Position numbers and translations under genes: made by a program. DNA of 64,000 nt from Hyphococcus formosus. GTDB lineage: Bacteria > Pseudomonadota > Alphaproteobacteria > Caulobacterales > Parvularculaceae. The notes under the pieces are model-generated. The model saw only the letters and a list, made by a program, of their open reading frames with translations. It ran no database searches and was not told the DNA's origin. The stretch covers positions 930,001-994,000 of the forward strand of contig NZ_CP157210.1 in assembly GCF_046736345.1 (NCBI RefSeq). Direction: 5' to 3'. This document shows, one piece after another, positions 23,831-32,339 of the stretch (position 1 is its first letter; each line of letters begins with the position of its first letter).

Positions 23831-25351
23831 ATGCCACCCACAAAAGTCGGGTTTTGGACAAAGTTCTGGTTTGGTTTCGGGCAAGGTGCCGAAGGAATTA
23901 AAACCGGGGCGCTGACGTCAGTTTTATTCTTCTATTACAGTCAGGTTTTAGGCTTAGATCCAGCACTTACCGGCTTGGCTTTGTTAATCGGTGTAGTAAC
24001 CGATGGTTTTAGTGACGCCTTGATTGGGTCATGGTCGGATTCGTTGAAGCACAAATGGGGGCGTCGGCATCCATTCATGTATGCTTCTGCGGTTCCGTTC
24101 GGATTCAGTTTTATATTGCTTTTTTTGCCACCAGACAGGCTCGTTCAATGGCAATTATTTGCGTGGTTAGTCTTCTGGGTGGTGCTAGCACGAAATTTTA
24201 TGACATTGTTTGTTGTTCCCCATTACGCTCTGGGTGCGGAATTATCCTCTGACCATGACGAGCGAACAAATATTGTCGCCTATAGAGCCTTTTTTGGATA
24301 TGTCGGGTCAACGCTGGTATTCGCTTTGGGGTTATGTTTTTTTGCGTCCACTGACCTTTACCCTGTCGGCCAGTTAAATCCAGAGAAGTATCCGTTATAC
24401 GGAATCGTTCTTGGAGGAGCGATCAGTATAATGATAATATTCTCTGCCTTAGGCACACACAGCGCAATTCCGACGCTGCCTAAACCAAACACAGCCGCTT
24501 CAGGGGTGTTGGTCCGCACAACAATTTCTGACATTAGAAGTATTTCAAAGGGAGCGGCATTTCGACATTGTCTTGCTGGTTATTTTGTGTGGGTGATCGG
24601 CATAATCCTGATGCGAACACTAGAAATTTACATGGGAACCTATTTTTGGCGACTTGAGAAGTCTTTGGTCTTTTTGTTGCCTACGATTGCTACGCTTACG
24701 ATGCTAGCCGGTACGCCCTTTTGGCCTCTAATAATCAAATACATCGGAAAAAAGCGCGGATTCATGCTCAGCGTTTGCGGCTATGGTGGCGTGCTCTCGG
24801 CAATGGTTCTGATGCATGTTTTCTCGCTAACTCCAACTCAAGGTACGAAAAGCTACTTAGTTTTTGTGTTTGGCGGTACAATCGTAGCTAGTTTATTCGC
24901 CGCCGCTCCCCCTGTGGTTGGCGGCTCTATGATAGCGGATATCGCCGATGATCATGATTTACGCACGGGCATGCGGAATGAAGGTATTTTATTCGGTGCC
25001 ATTAGTTTCACAACCAAGTTTTCAATGGGAATCGCGGCGCAATTGGCCGGGCTCATCCTATCGTTAATCGGGCTTGAGGCCCGTTCAGATCCGGCTGCTG
25101 TGCCAACGGAAGTAACATTGCGTTTGGGTTTTGTTGCAGTGTTGTTATTGCTGGTGATTGGTACGGTGACGCTTCTTGTTTTTAGAGGGTACCCAATTTC
25201 GAGAGAGGCGCATGATCAGATTAGAAAAGAGCTTTCAGAACGAGACCGGAAAGCTGCGCTGGATGAGACGCCGACTTCAGTTTTGAAATCATCCAATCAA
25301 AACATTACTCAAAGGACGATCAATATATCTGACAGTCTGCAATCCACGTGA
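23831..25351 (+). CDS. MFS transporter, glycoside-pentoside-hexuronide (GPH) type
   Basis: An integral membrane transporter of 506 residues with about twelve hydrophobic helices. The early motif GVVTDGFSDALIGSWSDSLKHKWGRRHPFMYASAVPFG is the signature of the GPH cation-symporter group (MelB-like), and a second signature is around VVGGSMIADIADDHDLRTGMRNEGILFGA. A charged C-terminal tail of about 55 residues is cytoplasmic. AGGAGAGG lies about six bases before ATG 23831. It is divergent from the SDR/SnoaL/TonB run and probably carries the same compound across the inner membrane after TonB-dependent uptake. Sphingomonad-type relatives are often linked to catabolism of steroid-, terpenoid- or glycoside-like compounds, but the substrate is not determined by sequence. 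Confidence 0.88.
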   Translation: MPPTKVGFWTKFWFGFGQGAEGIKTGALTSVLFFYYSQVLGLDPALTGLALLIGVVTDGFSDALIGSWSDSLKHKWGRRHPFMYASAVPFGFSFILLFLPPDRLVQWQLFAWLVFWVVLARNFMTLFVVPHYALGAELSSDHDERTNIVAYRAFFGYVGSTLVFALGLCFFASTDLYPVGQLNPEKYPLYGIVLGGAISIMIIFSALGTHSAIPTLPKPNTAASGVLVRTTISDIRSISKGAAFRHCLAGYFVWVIGIILMRTLEIYMGTYFWRLEKSLVFLLPTIATLTMLAGTPFWPLIIKYIGKKRGFMLSVCGYGGVLSAMVLMHVFSLTPTQGTKSYLVFVFGGTIVASLFAAAPPVVGGSMIADIADDHDLRTGMRNEGILFGAISFTTKFSMGIAAQLAGLILSLIGLEARSDPAAVPTEVTLRLGFVAVLLLLVIGTVTLLVFRGYPISREAHDQIRKELSERDRKAALDETPTSVLKSSNQNITQRTINISDSLQST

Positions 25352-25408
25352 GGCAGCACGGCTCAAGGTAATTCGTCTCTGAGGTAACGAGACGTCGCAT
25401 TTCTCTTT

Positions 25409-25433
25409 CTCCCTAATCTCAATGATTGGGGAG
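25409..25433 (+). terminator. terminator after the MFS gene
   Basis: CTCCCTAATC (25409-25418) and GATTGGGGAG (25424-25433) form a 10-base stem with one G-T pair and a 5-base loop, 57 bases after the transporter stop. It insulates the SOS promoter that begins about ten bases later. Confidence 0.55.
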
Positions 25434-25443
25434 AATAAAAGGC

Positions 25444-25479
25444 TTGACTCTTTTTTGGTAATGAGAACAAAATAGGAAC
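25444..25479 (+). promoter_or_regulatory. SOS promoter with LexA box
   Basis: A perfect alphaproteobacterial LexA site GAAC-N7-GAAC lies at 25465-25479 (second half at 25476-25479). TTGACT at 25444-25449 is a good -35, and CAAAAT at 25468-25473, inside the LexA box, fits a -10 with an 18-base spacer. LexA bound here would block RNA polymerase. Transcription should begin near 25480, only a few bases before the ATG at 25483. This fits the known damage-inducible control of imuA-imuB-dnaE2. Confidence 0.85.
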
Positions 25480-25482
25480 ATT

Positions 25483-26118
25483 ATGGAGGAAGTGCCAACC
25501 AGAAAATTTGCTATTAGCAGTGTAAGCAGGGAAATTTACCCGAACGTTCAGGGATTAATTGCCTTAGGCGACAAGGCTGTACTCCATCCATGTCGAATAC
25601 ACGAGGTTATGGGGAGTTCCGCTGACGTCTTTGCGCTCTTCGCTGCATCACGCACTAGCGGGCCTGTGGTCTGGATTGCTGACCAAGCGAATAACGCCAG
25701 CTTCTCGCCAACAGGTGCTCAAAGTATAATTGATCCTACACGAATTATTTCGGTCGCTTGTGTGTCCCGCGCTGAAAGCCTTTGGGCAACCGAGCAAGCT
25801 CTACGCATGGGTGGAATTGGTGCCGTAGTTGTAGAGCTTTGGGATGGCCCCTCACTTAAAGAGAGCCGGCGCTTACAGTTGGCAGCAGAAGAAGGTGGTG
25901 TCCTGGGGATTATTCTTGTCGCTGGTCGCGCGCAAACCTCCGCCACACAAACGCGATGGTTTTGTAAAGCGTCAAGCAAGCGCGACGCTAAATGGGTGTG
26001 GGAAATGATCAAAAACAAGAACGGTCTGGGCGGTGTGTGGCGCGTCGATGTAGCAGACCACGATGAGTTAAAGTATGCGTCGGATCTTGTCCTTATGGCT
26101 GCCACAACTACCGCTTGA
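25483..26118 (+). CDS. imuA: translesion mutagenesis protein ImuA
   Basis: A RecA-fold-like accessory protein of the alternative mutasome, 211 residues. The order imuA-imuB-dnaE2 behind a LexA box identifies it; the sequence has the ImuA pattern, with FALFAASRTSGPVVWIADQ in place of a Walker A region and GIGAVVVELWDGPSLKESRRLQLAAEEGGVLGIILV at the Walker B/core region, then TRWFCKASS. A functional ATP-binding loop is not evident, as in other ImuA proteins. ATG 25483 follows the LexA box by three bases with no upstream Shine-Dalgarno, so the mRNA may be leaderless; GTG 25492 is an alternative. It overlaps imuB by 44 bases. Confidence 0.85.
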   Translation: MEEVPTRKFAISSVSREIYPNVQGLIALGDKAVLHPCRIHEVMGSSADVFALFAASRTSGPVVWIADQANNASFSPTGAQSIIDPTRIISVACVSRAESLWATEQALRMGGIGAVVVELWDGPSLKESRRLQLAAEEGGVLGIILVAGRAQTSATQTRWFCKASSKRDAKWVWEMIKNKNGLGGVWRVDVADHDELKYASDLVLMAATTTA

Positions 26119-27562
26119 TCGGCGTGTGCGGCTTGGCGACTCGCGGAACGAAGGGCCCTTCGCGATCATTAGCGAGGCCAAAAACGCCTGGCGCGTAACA
26201 CATCTTAATGCTCATGCGCGTAAAGCGGGCGTTAGAGAAGGCCTTTCCCTACCCGATGCTCGCGCCATTTGTCCTGACCTTTTGACTGAGCAAACTGATA
26301 CTATGCGGGAAGCCGGGCTCTTGCGTGCGCTATCGCGCTGGGCTGATCGCCTGTCTCCGCGAGTTGCAATAGATCCGCCAGATGGGCTTCTTTTAGATAT
26401 TATAGGCTGCGCCCATCTTTTTGGTGGCGAGGGAGCCATGGGCGACCACGTGCGCGCACTCCTGAGTGACATGAATATCTATGCGCGGATTGGAATTGCT
26501 GACACAAAAATTGCCGCTCGCTGCCTCGCCCGCTATGGCGAAAACTCAGTTGCCATAGCACCTGCTGGTAAAACTGGTGATGCTCTTAGAACACTTCCTA
26601 TTGAGGGGCTTGGCATCGACCATAAGATAGGTAGTGAACTCTCCCGTGCAGGATTTAGAGTCATCGGCCAGCTGTATAACGTAAAATCTTCAGAATTGGC
26701 CCGCCGCTTTGGGTTAGAGTTAACCAAAGCACTCAGTGCTGCCGTTGGGGTTACTCCTGACCCAATCCCCCCTACTGCGGCAGACTCGGTTTACGCGGCG
26801 CGCATAACACTACCGGAACCGATCGGGCTGTTATCAGATATCGAAGCGGCTCTTAATCGCCTAGCAGAATCCGTTTGTGGACGGCTAAAAAAGGATCAGA
26901 AAGGCGCTAGGAGGTTTGTTTTAACGATGCGCTGCGTCGACAGTGGTGATCGCATTACTTCCATCGGCTTTGCTGTACCCTGTTTTGAGACTGGCCCAGT
27001 GCTGCAGCAGTTCCGTCACCCTCTAAGCATGCTCAAAATTGAATACGGGGCTGACTGGTTGCGCCTTATTGCGGAGCATATCGAACCTATTCGTCCGCGT
27101 CAGGTAAACTTTAATGATTCCTCACAAGAAGCTGATGCGCGTGCGCGCCTCATTTCAACCTTGGGGAATCGGATCGGCTTTGACCATGTTACGCAATTTG
27201 TCGCAAACGACTCTCACTTACCCGAGCGTGAATTCGGCAGCGTCGAAGCGGCCGACAACAAATTTGATCGGCCTTGGAAATATGCACCAGCTAGACGCCC
27301 ACTTCGACTTTATAAAATACCTGAGCGTCTGGTCTCGTTGAAGCCTGGCCGACCACCGAGGCAATTTGAGTGGCGACGTAACGCCTATGAAATCAAATCT
27401 GTGAAAGGCCCAACGCGCATTACCGCCGAATGGTGGCGCGACAGCGATCAGCGGACACGCGATTATTGGACGGTAGAAACAAAGAACGGTCCACGTTTTT
27501 GGCTTCTAACATATCCTGGTGACAAAAACGGTAAATGGTTTGTGGCAGGACGATTTCCATGA
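26075..27562 (+). CDS. imuB: ImuB, catalytically inactive Y-family polymerase-like mutasome protein
   Basis: A Y-family DNA polymerase homologue of 495 residues that acts as the hub of the mutasome, linking the beta clamp, ImuA and DnaE2. The N-terminus reads RRILSLWLPQLPLDRRVRLG, where active polymerases have the first metal-binding Asp motif; the palm residues at AIDPPDGLLLDIIGCAHLFGGE also differ from catalytic ones. This loss is normal for ImuB. A helix-hairpin-helix-like region and little finger follow, then a C-terminal ImuB-specific domain ending with TAEWWRDSDQRTRDYWTVET. The start overlaps imuA by 44 bases and the stop overlaps the dnaE2 start by four, so the three proteins are made in fixed ratio. 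Confidence 0.92.
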   Translation: MRRILSLWLPQLPLDRRVRLGDSRNEGPFAIISEAKNAWRVTHLNAHARKAGVREGLSLPDARAICPDLLTEQTDTMREAGLLRALSRWADRLSPRVAIDPPDGLLLDIIGCAHLFGGEGAMGDHVRALLSDMNIYARIGIADTKIAARCLARYGENSVAIAPAGKTGDALRTLPIEGLGIDHKIGSELSRAGFRVIGQLYNVKSSELARRFGLELTKALSAAVGVTPDPIPPTAADSVYAARITLPEPIGLLSDIEAALNRLAESVCGRLKKDQKGARRFVLTMRCVDSGDRITSIGFAVPCFETGPVLQQFRHPLSMLKIEYGADWLRLIAEHIEPIRPRQVNFNDSSQEADARARLISTLGNRIGFDHVTQFVANDSHLPEREFGSVEAADNKFDRPWKYAPARRPLRLYKIPERLVSLKPGRPPRQFEWRRNAYEIKSVKGPTRITAEWWRDSDQRTRDYWTVETKNGPRFWLLTYPGDKNGKWFVAGRFP

Positions 27563-30500
27563 GTTATGTCGAGCTTTACACAACGAGTAATTTCACGTTT
27601 CTGACGGGAGCAAGCCATGCTGAAGAATTAGTCCGGAAGGCTGCTGAACTGGGTTTGGGTGGAATTTCAATCACCGACAAGAATACATTTGCTGGGATTG
27701 TGCGAGGTTATACTGCGGCTAAAGAGTTGAATATCCCTTATATTGTTGGTGTTCGTCTTGTTCTAAATGACGAAACTGAACTTCTTGCATACCCTAAAGA
27801 TCGTGAGGCGTTCGGTCGCCTTTCGCGTTTGCTTACAATCGGCAAGCGACGCACAGTTAAAGGCGAATGTAGTCTAGACCTTGAAGATGTTCTCCAGTGG
27901 GGTGAAGGCTCAGTTTTGGTTGCTTTATACGGGCCGGAATTTCCTAGCATTCTTTTGACATTAAATGATGCTTTTGGTGATGACGTATTTGTTGGTCTAC
28001 CCCCCTGTTATGACGGTTGTGACGAGGAACGGTTTTCCGAACGTGCAAAACAAGCTGAAACTGCAGGGCTTCGCCTCGTCGCTTTAGGTGATGTGATCAT
28101 GCACGAGGCAAAGCGTATTAGGCTTGCGGATATCCTTTCCTGCATCCGAGAGAAAACCACCATCGACAAGCTGGGTCGCGTAGCATTGCCGAATGCTGAA
28201 CGCCGTCTCAAATCAGAATTCGAAATGCGCCGGCTGTTCAAGAGCTATTCAGGTGCCATCACGAATGCACAGGCAATCGCCGAACAATGTAAATTCTGTC
28301 TTGATGAGCTTCGCTATGAATATCCAGACGAAATTACTGACGGCCGTGACCCCGACGAGCGTCTGCGTCACCTTACTGAAAAGGGGCTGATAAGGCGTTA
28401 CCCAGATGGAACTCCCTTGAAAGTCCAAGCTATGGTCGAGAAGGAGTTAAGGCTTATCAAGACCCTCGATTATGCGCGGTACTTTTTGACGGTTCATGAC
28501 ATTGTCGAATTCGCTCGGGATAAAGGCATTCTCTGTCAAGGCCGTGGTAGCGCCGCTAATTCTGTAGTCTGCTACGCCCTCGGCGTGACTGAAGCCTCGC
28601 CCGAAACTATCACAATGGTGTTCGAACGCTTTATTTCCGAAGCACGTAATGAGCCCCCTGACATTGATGTCGATTTCGAACACGAACGGCGAGAAGAAGT
28701 GATCCAGCATATTTACGAAAAATATGGCCGCCATCGCGCGGGGCTCTGCTCTACGGTCGTTCATTATCGATCACGCCGGGCGATCCGAGAAGTCGGTAAA
28801 GCGATGGGGCTATCTGAGGATGCTGTCGCCGCTCTTGCAAGTCAAGTTTGGGGGACCTCCAACTCCGGGCTTGGGGCCGCACGCGCCAGAGCTGTCGGCC
28901 TTGACCTCAAAGACAGACGCTTGCGTCAAGCGTTGGAACTTGCCAAAGAAATTATTGGCTTCCCGCGCCATCTGTCGCAACATGTCGGCGGGTTTGTCAT
29001 CACGCGCGGTCGCCTTGACGAGCTTTGCCCCATTGAAAACGCATCTATGGATGACCGTACCGTTATTGAATGGGATAAGGACGATATTGACGCACTAGGC
29101 ATGCTGAAAGTCGATGTTTTGTCGCTTGGTATGCTGACTTGTATTCGTAAAGCCTTCGACCTTTTGAAGGTCTGGAAAGGCGAACGCTACGAACTGTCAA
29201 CCATCCCCCAGGAAGATTCAGCTGTGTACGATATGATCTGTAAAGCCGATACGGTCGGTGTTTTCCAAATCGAATCCCGTGCGCAAATGAATTTCCTCCC
29301 GCGAATGCGCCCCCGTAACTTCGAAGATTTAATCGCCGAAGTCTCTATCATCCGTCCAGGTCCTATTCAAGGAAACATGGTTCATCCTTTCTTGCGTCGC
29401 CGTAATGGCGAAGAACCAGTCACCTATCCGTCCGAAGAACTGAAAGAGGTGCTTGAGCGCACCTATGGTGTCCCTCTTTTTCAGGAACAGGCAATGCAGA
29501 TTGCCATTGTTGCTGCGGGTTTTTCACCGACGGAAGCCGATGCGCTCCGCCGGGCTCTTAACGGCTTCCGGCGGCAGGGAGCTGTCGAGGATTTCAAAGA
29601 TCGATTCATAGAAGGCTGCGTCTCGCGCGGTTACAATCGCGACTTTGCGGAGAATTGTTTTAAGCAGCTTGAAGGGTTTTCAAGTTACGGCTTCCCTGAA
29701 AGTCATGCTGCGAGTTTCGCGCACCTTGTCTACGCATCGTCTTGGATCAAGTGTCATCACCCGGAAGTTTTTTGCTGCGCAATTCTGAACGCTCAACCCA
29801 TGGGTTTTTATGCTCCGGCGCAGATCGTGCGAGATGCGCGACAGCATGGCGTTAACGTTCTCCCCGTTTGTGTCGAACGCAGCTATTGGGACAATGTTTT
29901 GGAACCATACCATGATGGTTCTCTGGCTGTGCGACTTGGCTTTCGGCAAATTAAAGGCTTTTCTGAAGACGACGGTCATTGGATCGCGTCAGCCCGCGGC
30001 AATGGTTACCGCTCCATTGATTCTGTTTGGCGGCGGGCGGGTTTAGGGCGTGCCGCGCTTTCTCGCCTCGCTGGGGCTGATGCTTTTGCGAGCTACGGGC
30101 ATACGCGCCGCCAAGCCTTATGGGAAGTAAAAGCTCTTGGCGGTGATAAACCACTCCCCTTATTCGAAAATGACGGCGAAGGCCTGCCAGCGATAAAAAC
30201 AAATCTGCCGAAAATGTCTAACGGAGAAGAAGTCTTCGAAGACTATGTAGCCACCCGACTTACCTTAAGAGAACACCCGGTTAAACTCCTCCAGCACGCT
30301 TTGGCACCCGTAACACCTGCATCATCGCTTCGCATGACCTCCGATGGTAAATGGCTGAGTGTTGCCGGGCTCGTCATTACCCGCCAACGGCCCGGTACAG
30401 CTAGCGGAGTTATTTTTATCACGATTGAAGATGCGGATGCTGTCGCCAACATCATTGTCTGGCCGAAAACATTCAAGAAGTTCCGTAAGGAAGTAATGGC

Positions 30501-30825
30501 GGGGCGTTTGTTACGCATTACTGGTAAGTTACAGCGCGAAGGCGTTGTTGCCCATATCATTGCGGCAAATATAGAAGACTATTCCTATCTGCTTGATGAC
30601 CTCGGCGATACCCGAAACGGAGCTGGCCAAATAGATCCGAGCCATGACAACGCTGATGAGGCGAAACGTCCGATTTGTAAGGAGCGTCGTAGCAGACCAC
30701 GCCAGCCTACCCGTCCCGTGTCAGAATCAATTTCGTACGAATTACAGCACGCGCACTATGGTGCCGGTGCCCGCCACCCTCGCGAACAGGCGAAAAAATT
30801 ATTTTACAGCCGCGATTTTCATTAA
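27559..30825 (+). CDS. dnaE2: error-prone DNA polymerase III alpha subunit DnaE2
   Basis: The catalytic polymerase of SOS mutagenesis, 1088 residues, which extends past lesions with low fidelity. The PHP domain opens with YVELYTTSNFTFLTGASHAEEL and ISITDKNTFAG. The C-family catalytic Asp pair is in EPPDIDVDFEHERREEV at about 370-386 and the third in WDKDDIDALGMLKVDVLSLGML at about 512-533. FPRHLSQHVGGFVITRG, the helix-hairpin-helix region and a C-terminal OB fold (VAGLVITRQRPGTASGVIFITIED) are all present. ATG 27559 overlaps the imuB stop; it is the normal N-terminus and an upstream in-frame GTG at 27535 is not needed. It is the last gene of the LexA-controlled operon. Confidence 0.95.
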   Translation: MSYVELYTTSNFTFLTGASHAEELVRKAAELGLGGISITDKNTFAGIVRGYTAAKELNIPYIVGVRLVLNDETELLAYPKDREAFGRLSRLLTIGKRRTVKGECSLDLEDVLQWGEGSVLVALYGPEFPSILLTLNDAFGDDVFVGLPPCYDGCDEERFSERAKQAETAGLRLVALGDVIMHEAKRIRLADILSCIREKTTIDKLGRVALPNAERRLKSEFEMRRLFKSYSGAITNAQAIAEQCKFCLDELRYEYPDEITDGRDPDERLRHLTEKGLIRRYPDGTPLKVQAMVEKELRLIKTLDYARYFLTVHDIVEFARDKGILCQGRGSAANSVVCYALGVTEASPETITMVFERFISEARNEPPDIDVDFEHERREEVIQHIYEKYGRHRAGLCSTVVHYRSRRAIREVGKAMGLSEDAVAALASQVWGTSNSGLGAARARAVGLDLKDRRLRQALELAKEIIGFPRHLSQHVGGFVITRGRLDELCPIENASMDDRTVIEWDKDDIDALGMLKVDVLSLGMLTCIRKAFDLLKVWKGERYELSTIPQEDSAVYDMICKADTVGVFQIESRAQMNFLPRMRPRNFEDLIAEVSIIRPGPIQGNMVHPFLRRRNGEEPVTYPSEELKEVLERTYGVPLFQEQAMQIAIVAAGFSPTEADALRRALNGFRRQGAVEDFKDRFIEGCVSRGYNRDFAENCFKQLEGFSSYGFPESHAASFAHLVYASSWIKCHHPEVFCCAILNAQPMGFYAPAQIVRDARQHGVNVLPVCVERSYWDNVLEPYHDGSLAVRLGFRQIKGFSEDDGHWIASARGNGYRSIDSVWRRAGLGRAALSRLAGADAFASYGHTRRQALWEVKALGGDKPLPLFENDGEGLPAIKTNLPKMSNGEEVFEDYVATRLTLREHPVKLLQHALAPVTPASSLRMTSDGKWLSVAGLVITRQRPGTASGVIFITIEDADAVANIIVWPKTFKKFRKEVMAGRLLRITGKLQREGVVAHIIAANIEDYSYLLDDLGDTRNGAGQIDPSHDNADEAKRPICKERRSRPRQPTRPVSESISYELQHAHYGAGARHPREQAKKLFYSRDFH

Positions 30826-30859
30826 CTGGAACCCACTACCTTAGGCATCAAATCAAAAA

Positions 30860-30886
30860 TTCTCGATAATTTTTATTTTACGAGAA
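30860..30886 (-). terminator. possible terminator downstream of tRNA-Trp on the minus strand
   Basis: TTCTCG (30860-30865) and CGAGAA (30881-30886) form a 6-base stem with a 15-base AT-rich loop. On the minus strand it is followed by TTTTTG, a reasonable T tract, about 160 bases past tRNA-Trp. The stem is short, so confidence is limited. Confidence 0.35.
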
Positions 30887-31042
30887 CCCATCAGTGTAAA
30901 GAAATATAGATATTCGACTGATAGTTTCGAATTGATGTATAGTGCCTGAATGCTGTGGCTGATACGATAACAGCAATCGTCCAGATGCTTGACACGCGTC
31001 AAATTGAATTGAATTTCAAGAGTAATGTGATTGCCTGAAAAA

Positions 31043-31118
31043 TGGCAGGGGCGGAGGGACTCGAACCCACGGCCCTCGGTTTTGGAGACCGATGCTCTAC
31101 CAACTGAGCTACACCCCT
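31043..31118 (-). tRNA. tRNA-Trp (anticodon CCA)
   Basis: On the minus strand it begins AGGGGTGTAGCTCAGTTGG and ends with CCCCTG followed by an encoded CCA, 76 bases in all. The acceptor stem AGGGGTG/CGCCCCT has one G-U pair, the D arm and the T arm (GGGTTCGAGTCCC) are standard, and the anticodon loop CTCCAAA gives CCA. It lies 55 bases after lpxB on the same strand and may be processed from the end of that long operon. In most relatives it lies before secE. Confidence 0.97.
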
Positions 31119-31172
31119 AGGCCAGCACAACCCAATAGTCTGACAAGCGCCTCTATTCAATAGCGGAATGCG

Positions 31173-32339
31173 TTATTTTCCCTCAATCAGGGATAAAACT
31201 GCCCGGGCGGCCTTATTCTCAGCCGGCTCAGAGCCTCCAGTCACCATTGGTAGGACCTTCGAAAACGCAACCAGCTGGCCCATTCTGGCATCTTCGTTCT
31301 GGAGTAAATCAGCCACGGAATCCGCCATTTTTTCGGGTATGCACTCCTCTTGTAGGAATTCGGGGACGACCGCCCTGCCCGCAGCAATGTTTACCAAGGA
31401 CACATAGGGCGAGGTGATTACATGGCGCGCCCACGCGGCGGCTACAGGGCCAACTTTGTAGCTAACGACAATCGGTGTTTTTTGGATAGCAAGCTCAGTA
31501 ACGACGGTGCCCGATGCTGCCAGCGCGGCGTCAGCGGCAGCGAAGGCGTCCAACCGCTCATCCCTTGATATGATAATCGGATTTCCCGCCCATGAAACAG
31601 CCCTATCGGAGACGGCACGGGAAACGTTGGGCGCAGCGACAACAACCGTACGAAGCTCGGGCACTCTTTTAGAAATTAATGCGACCGCCTTACCAAATGG
31701 CTCGCTCAAGCGCTCAACTTCTCCTCGCCGACTGCCAGGTAATATGGCGAGCAAGGGCGTGTCACTAGGAAGGCCGTGCGTCTTTCGAAATGAAGCACCG
31801 CTGTAGCGGCTGCGTTCAATTTCCTGAAAACCTGAATGCCCCACCCATTGGGCCCGAAGTCCGTGTTTTTCGAAATATGGGGCTTCGAATTCAAAAAGGC
31901 ATAAGATTAAATCGAACAATGAGGCCGCGCTTTTTGCTCGGTTGGGGCGCGAAGCCCATACTTGCGGTGCCACATATTTCACGCATGCTGTGCTCGGCGA
32001 TAACTTCCGTACCTGTTTCGCCGCCAGTTTAGAAAACGCCCAACTGTCGATAAAGATTGCTGCATCAGCTCGATGGTTTACACAGGCCGCTGCGAGTTCC
32101 ATTGCAGCCTTTATTGCCGCAGGTAACGCCCGGAGCGCATCAACAGGCCCCATGACTGAAAATTGCTCTATGGGAAATATAGATGCGAGTCCAGCTTGAG
32201 CCATCATTGGCCCGCCGCAACCAACGAATTCGATATTATTGTTTTGAGATTTTAGCGCCTGAATAAGAGATGCGCCTAGTGCATCCGCAGATGGTTCAAC
32301 GGCACTAATCATTATGGTGATGCGCTTATCTTCGGTCAC
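31173..32339 (-). CDS. lpxB: lipid-A-disaccharide synthase
   Basis: A GT-B inverting glycosyltransferase that joins UDP-2,3-diacylglucosamine and lipid X into the lipid A disaccharide at the inner face of the cytoplasmic membrane. N-terminal MISAVEPSADALGASLIQALK corresponds to the family's GExSGDxLGa motif, with VEPSAD in place of GE-SGD. FVGCGGPMMAQAGL, VAPQVWASRPNRA and LAILPGSRRGEVERL follow. ALAASGTVVTELAIQKTPIVVSYK is the UDP-sugar-binding part. Length is 388 residues. It overlaps lpxI by four bases and is the last protein-coding gene of the superoperon. Confidence 0.94.
   Translation of the reverse strand: MTEDKRITIMISAVEPSADALGASLIQALKSQNNNIEFVGCGGPMMAQAGLASIFPIEQFSVMGPVDALRALPAAIKAAMELAAACVNHRADAAIFIDSWAFSKLAAKQVRKLSPSTACVKYVAPQVWASRPNRAKSAASLFDLILCLFEFEAPYFEKHGLRAQWVGHSGFQEIERSRYSGASFRKTHGLPSDTPLLAILPGSRRGEVERLSEPFGKAVALISKRVPELRTVVVAAPNVSRAVSDRAVSWAGNPIIISRDERLDAFAAADAALAASGTVVTELAIQKTPIVVSYKVGPVAAAWARHVITSPYVSLVNIAAGRAVVPEFLQEECIPEKMADSVADLLQNEDARMGQLVAFSKVLPMVTGGSEPAENKAARAVLSLIEGK

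Noticed and set aside
18851..25351. Genomic island carried by a mobile element
   Set aside because: No integrase, transposase, att-like repeats or tRNA boundary are visible at either end.
30989..31002. TTGAC-N4-GTCAA, a FixK/FNR-like palindrome
   Set aside because: It fits the consensus, but it lies between the 3' ends of dnaE2 and tRNA-Trp with no promoter or gene to control, so it is likely chance.
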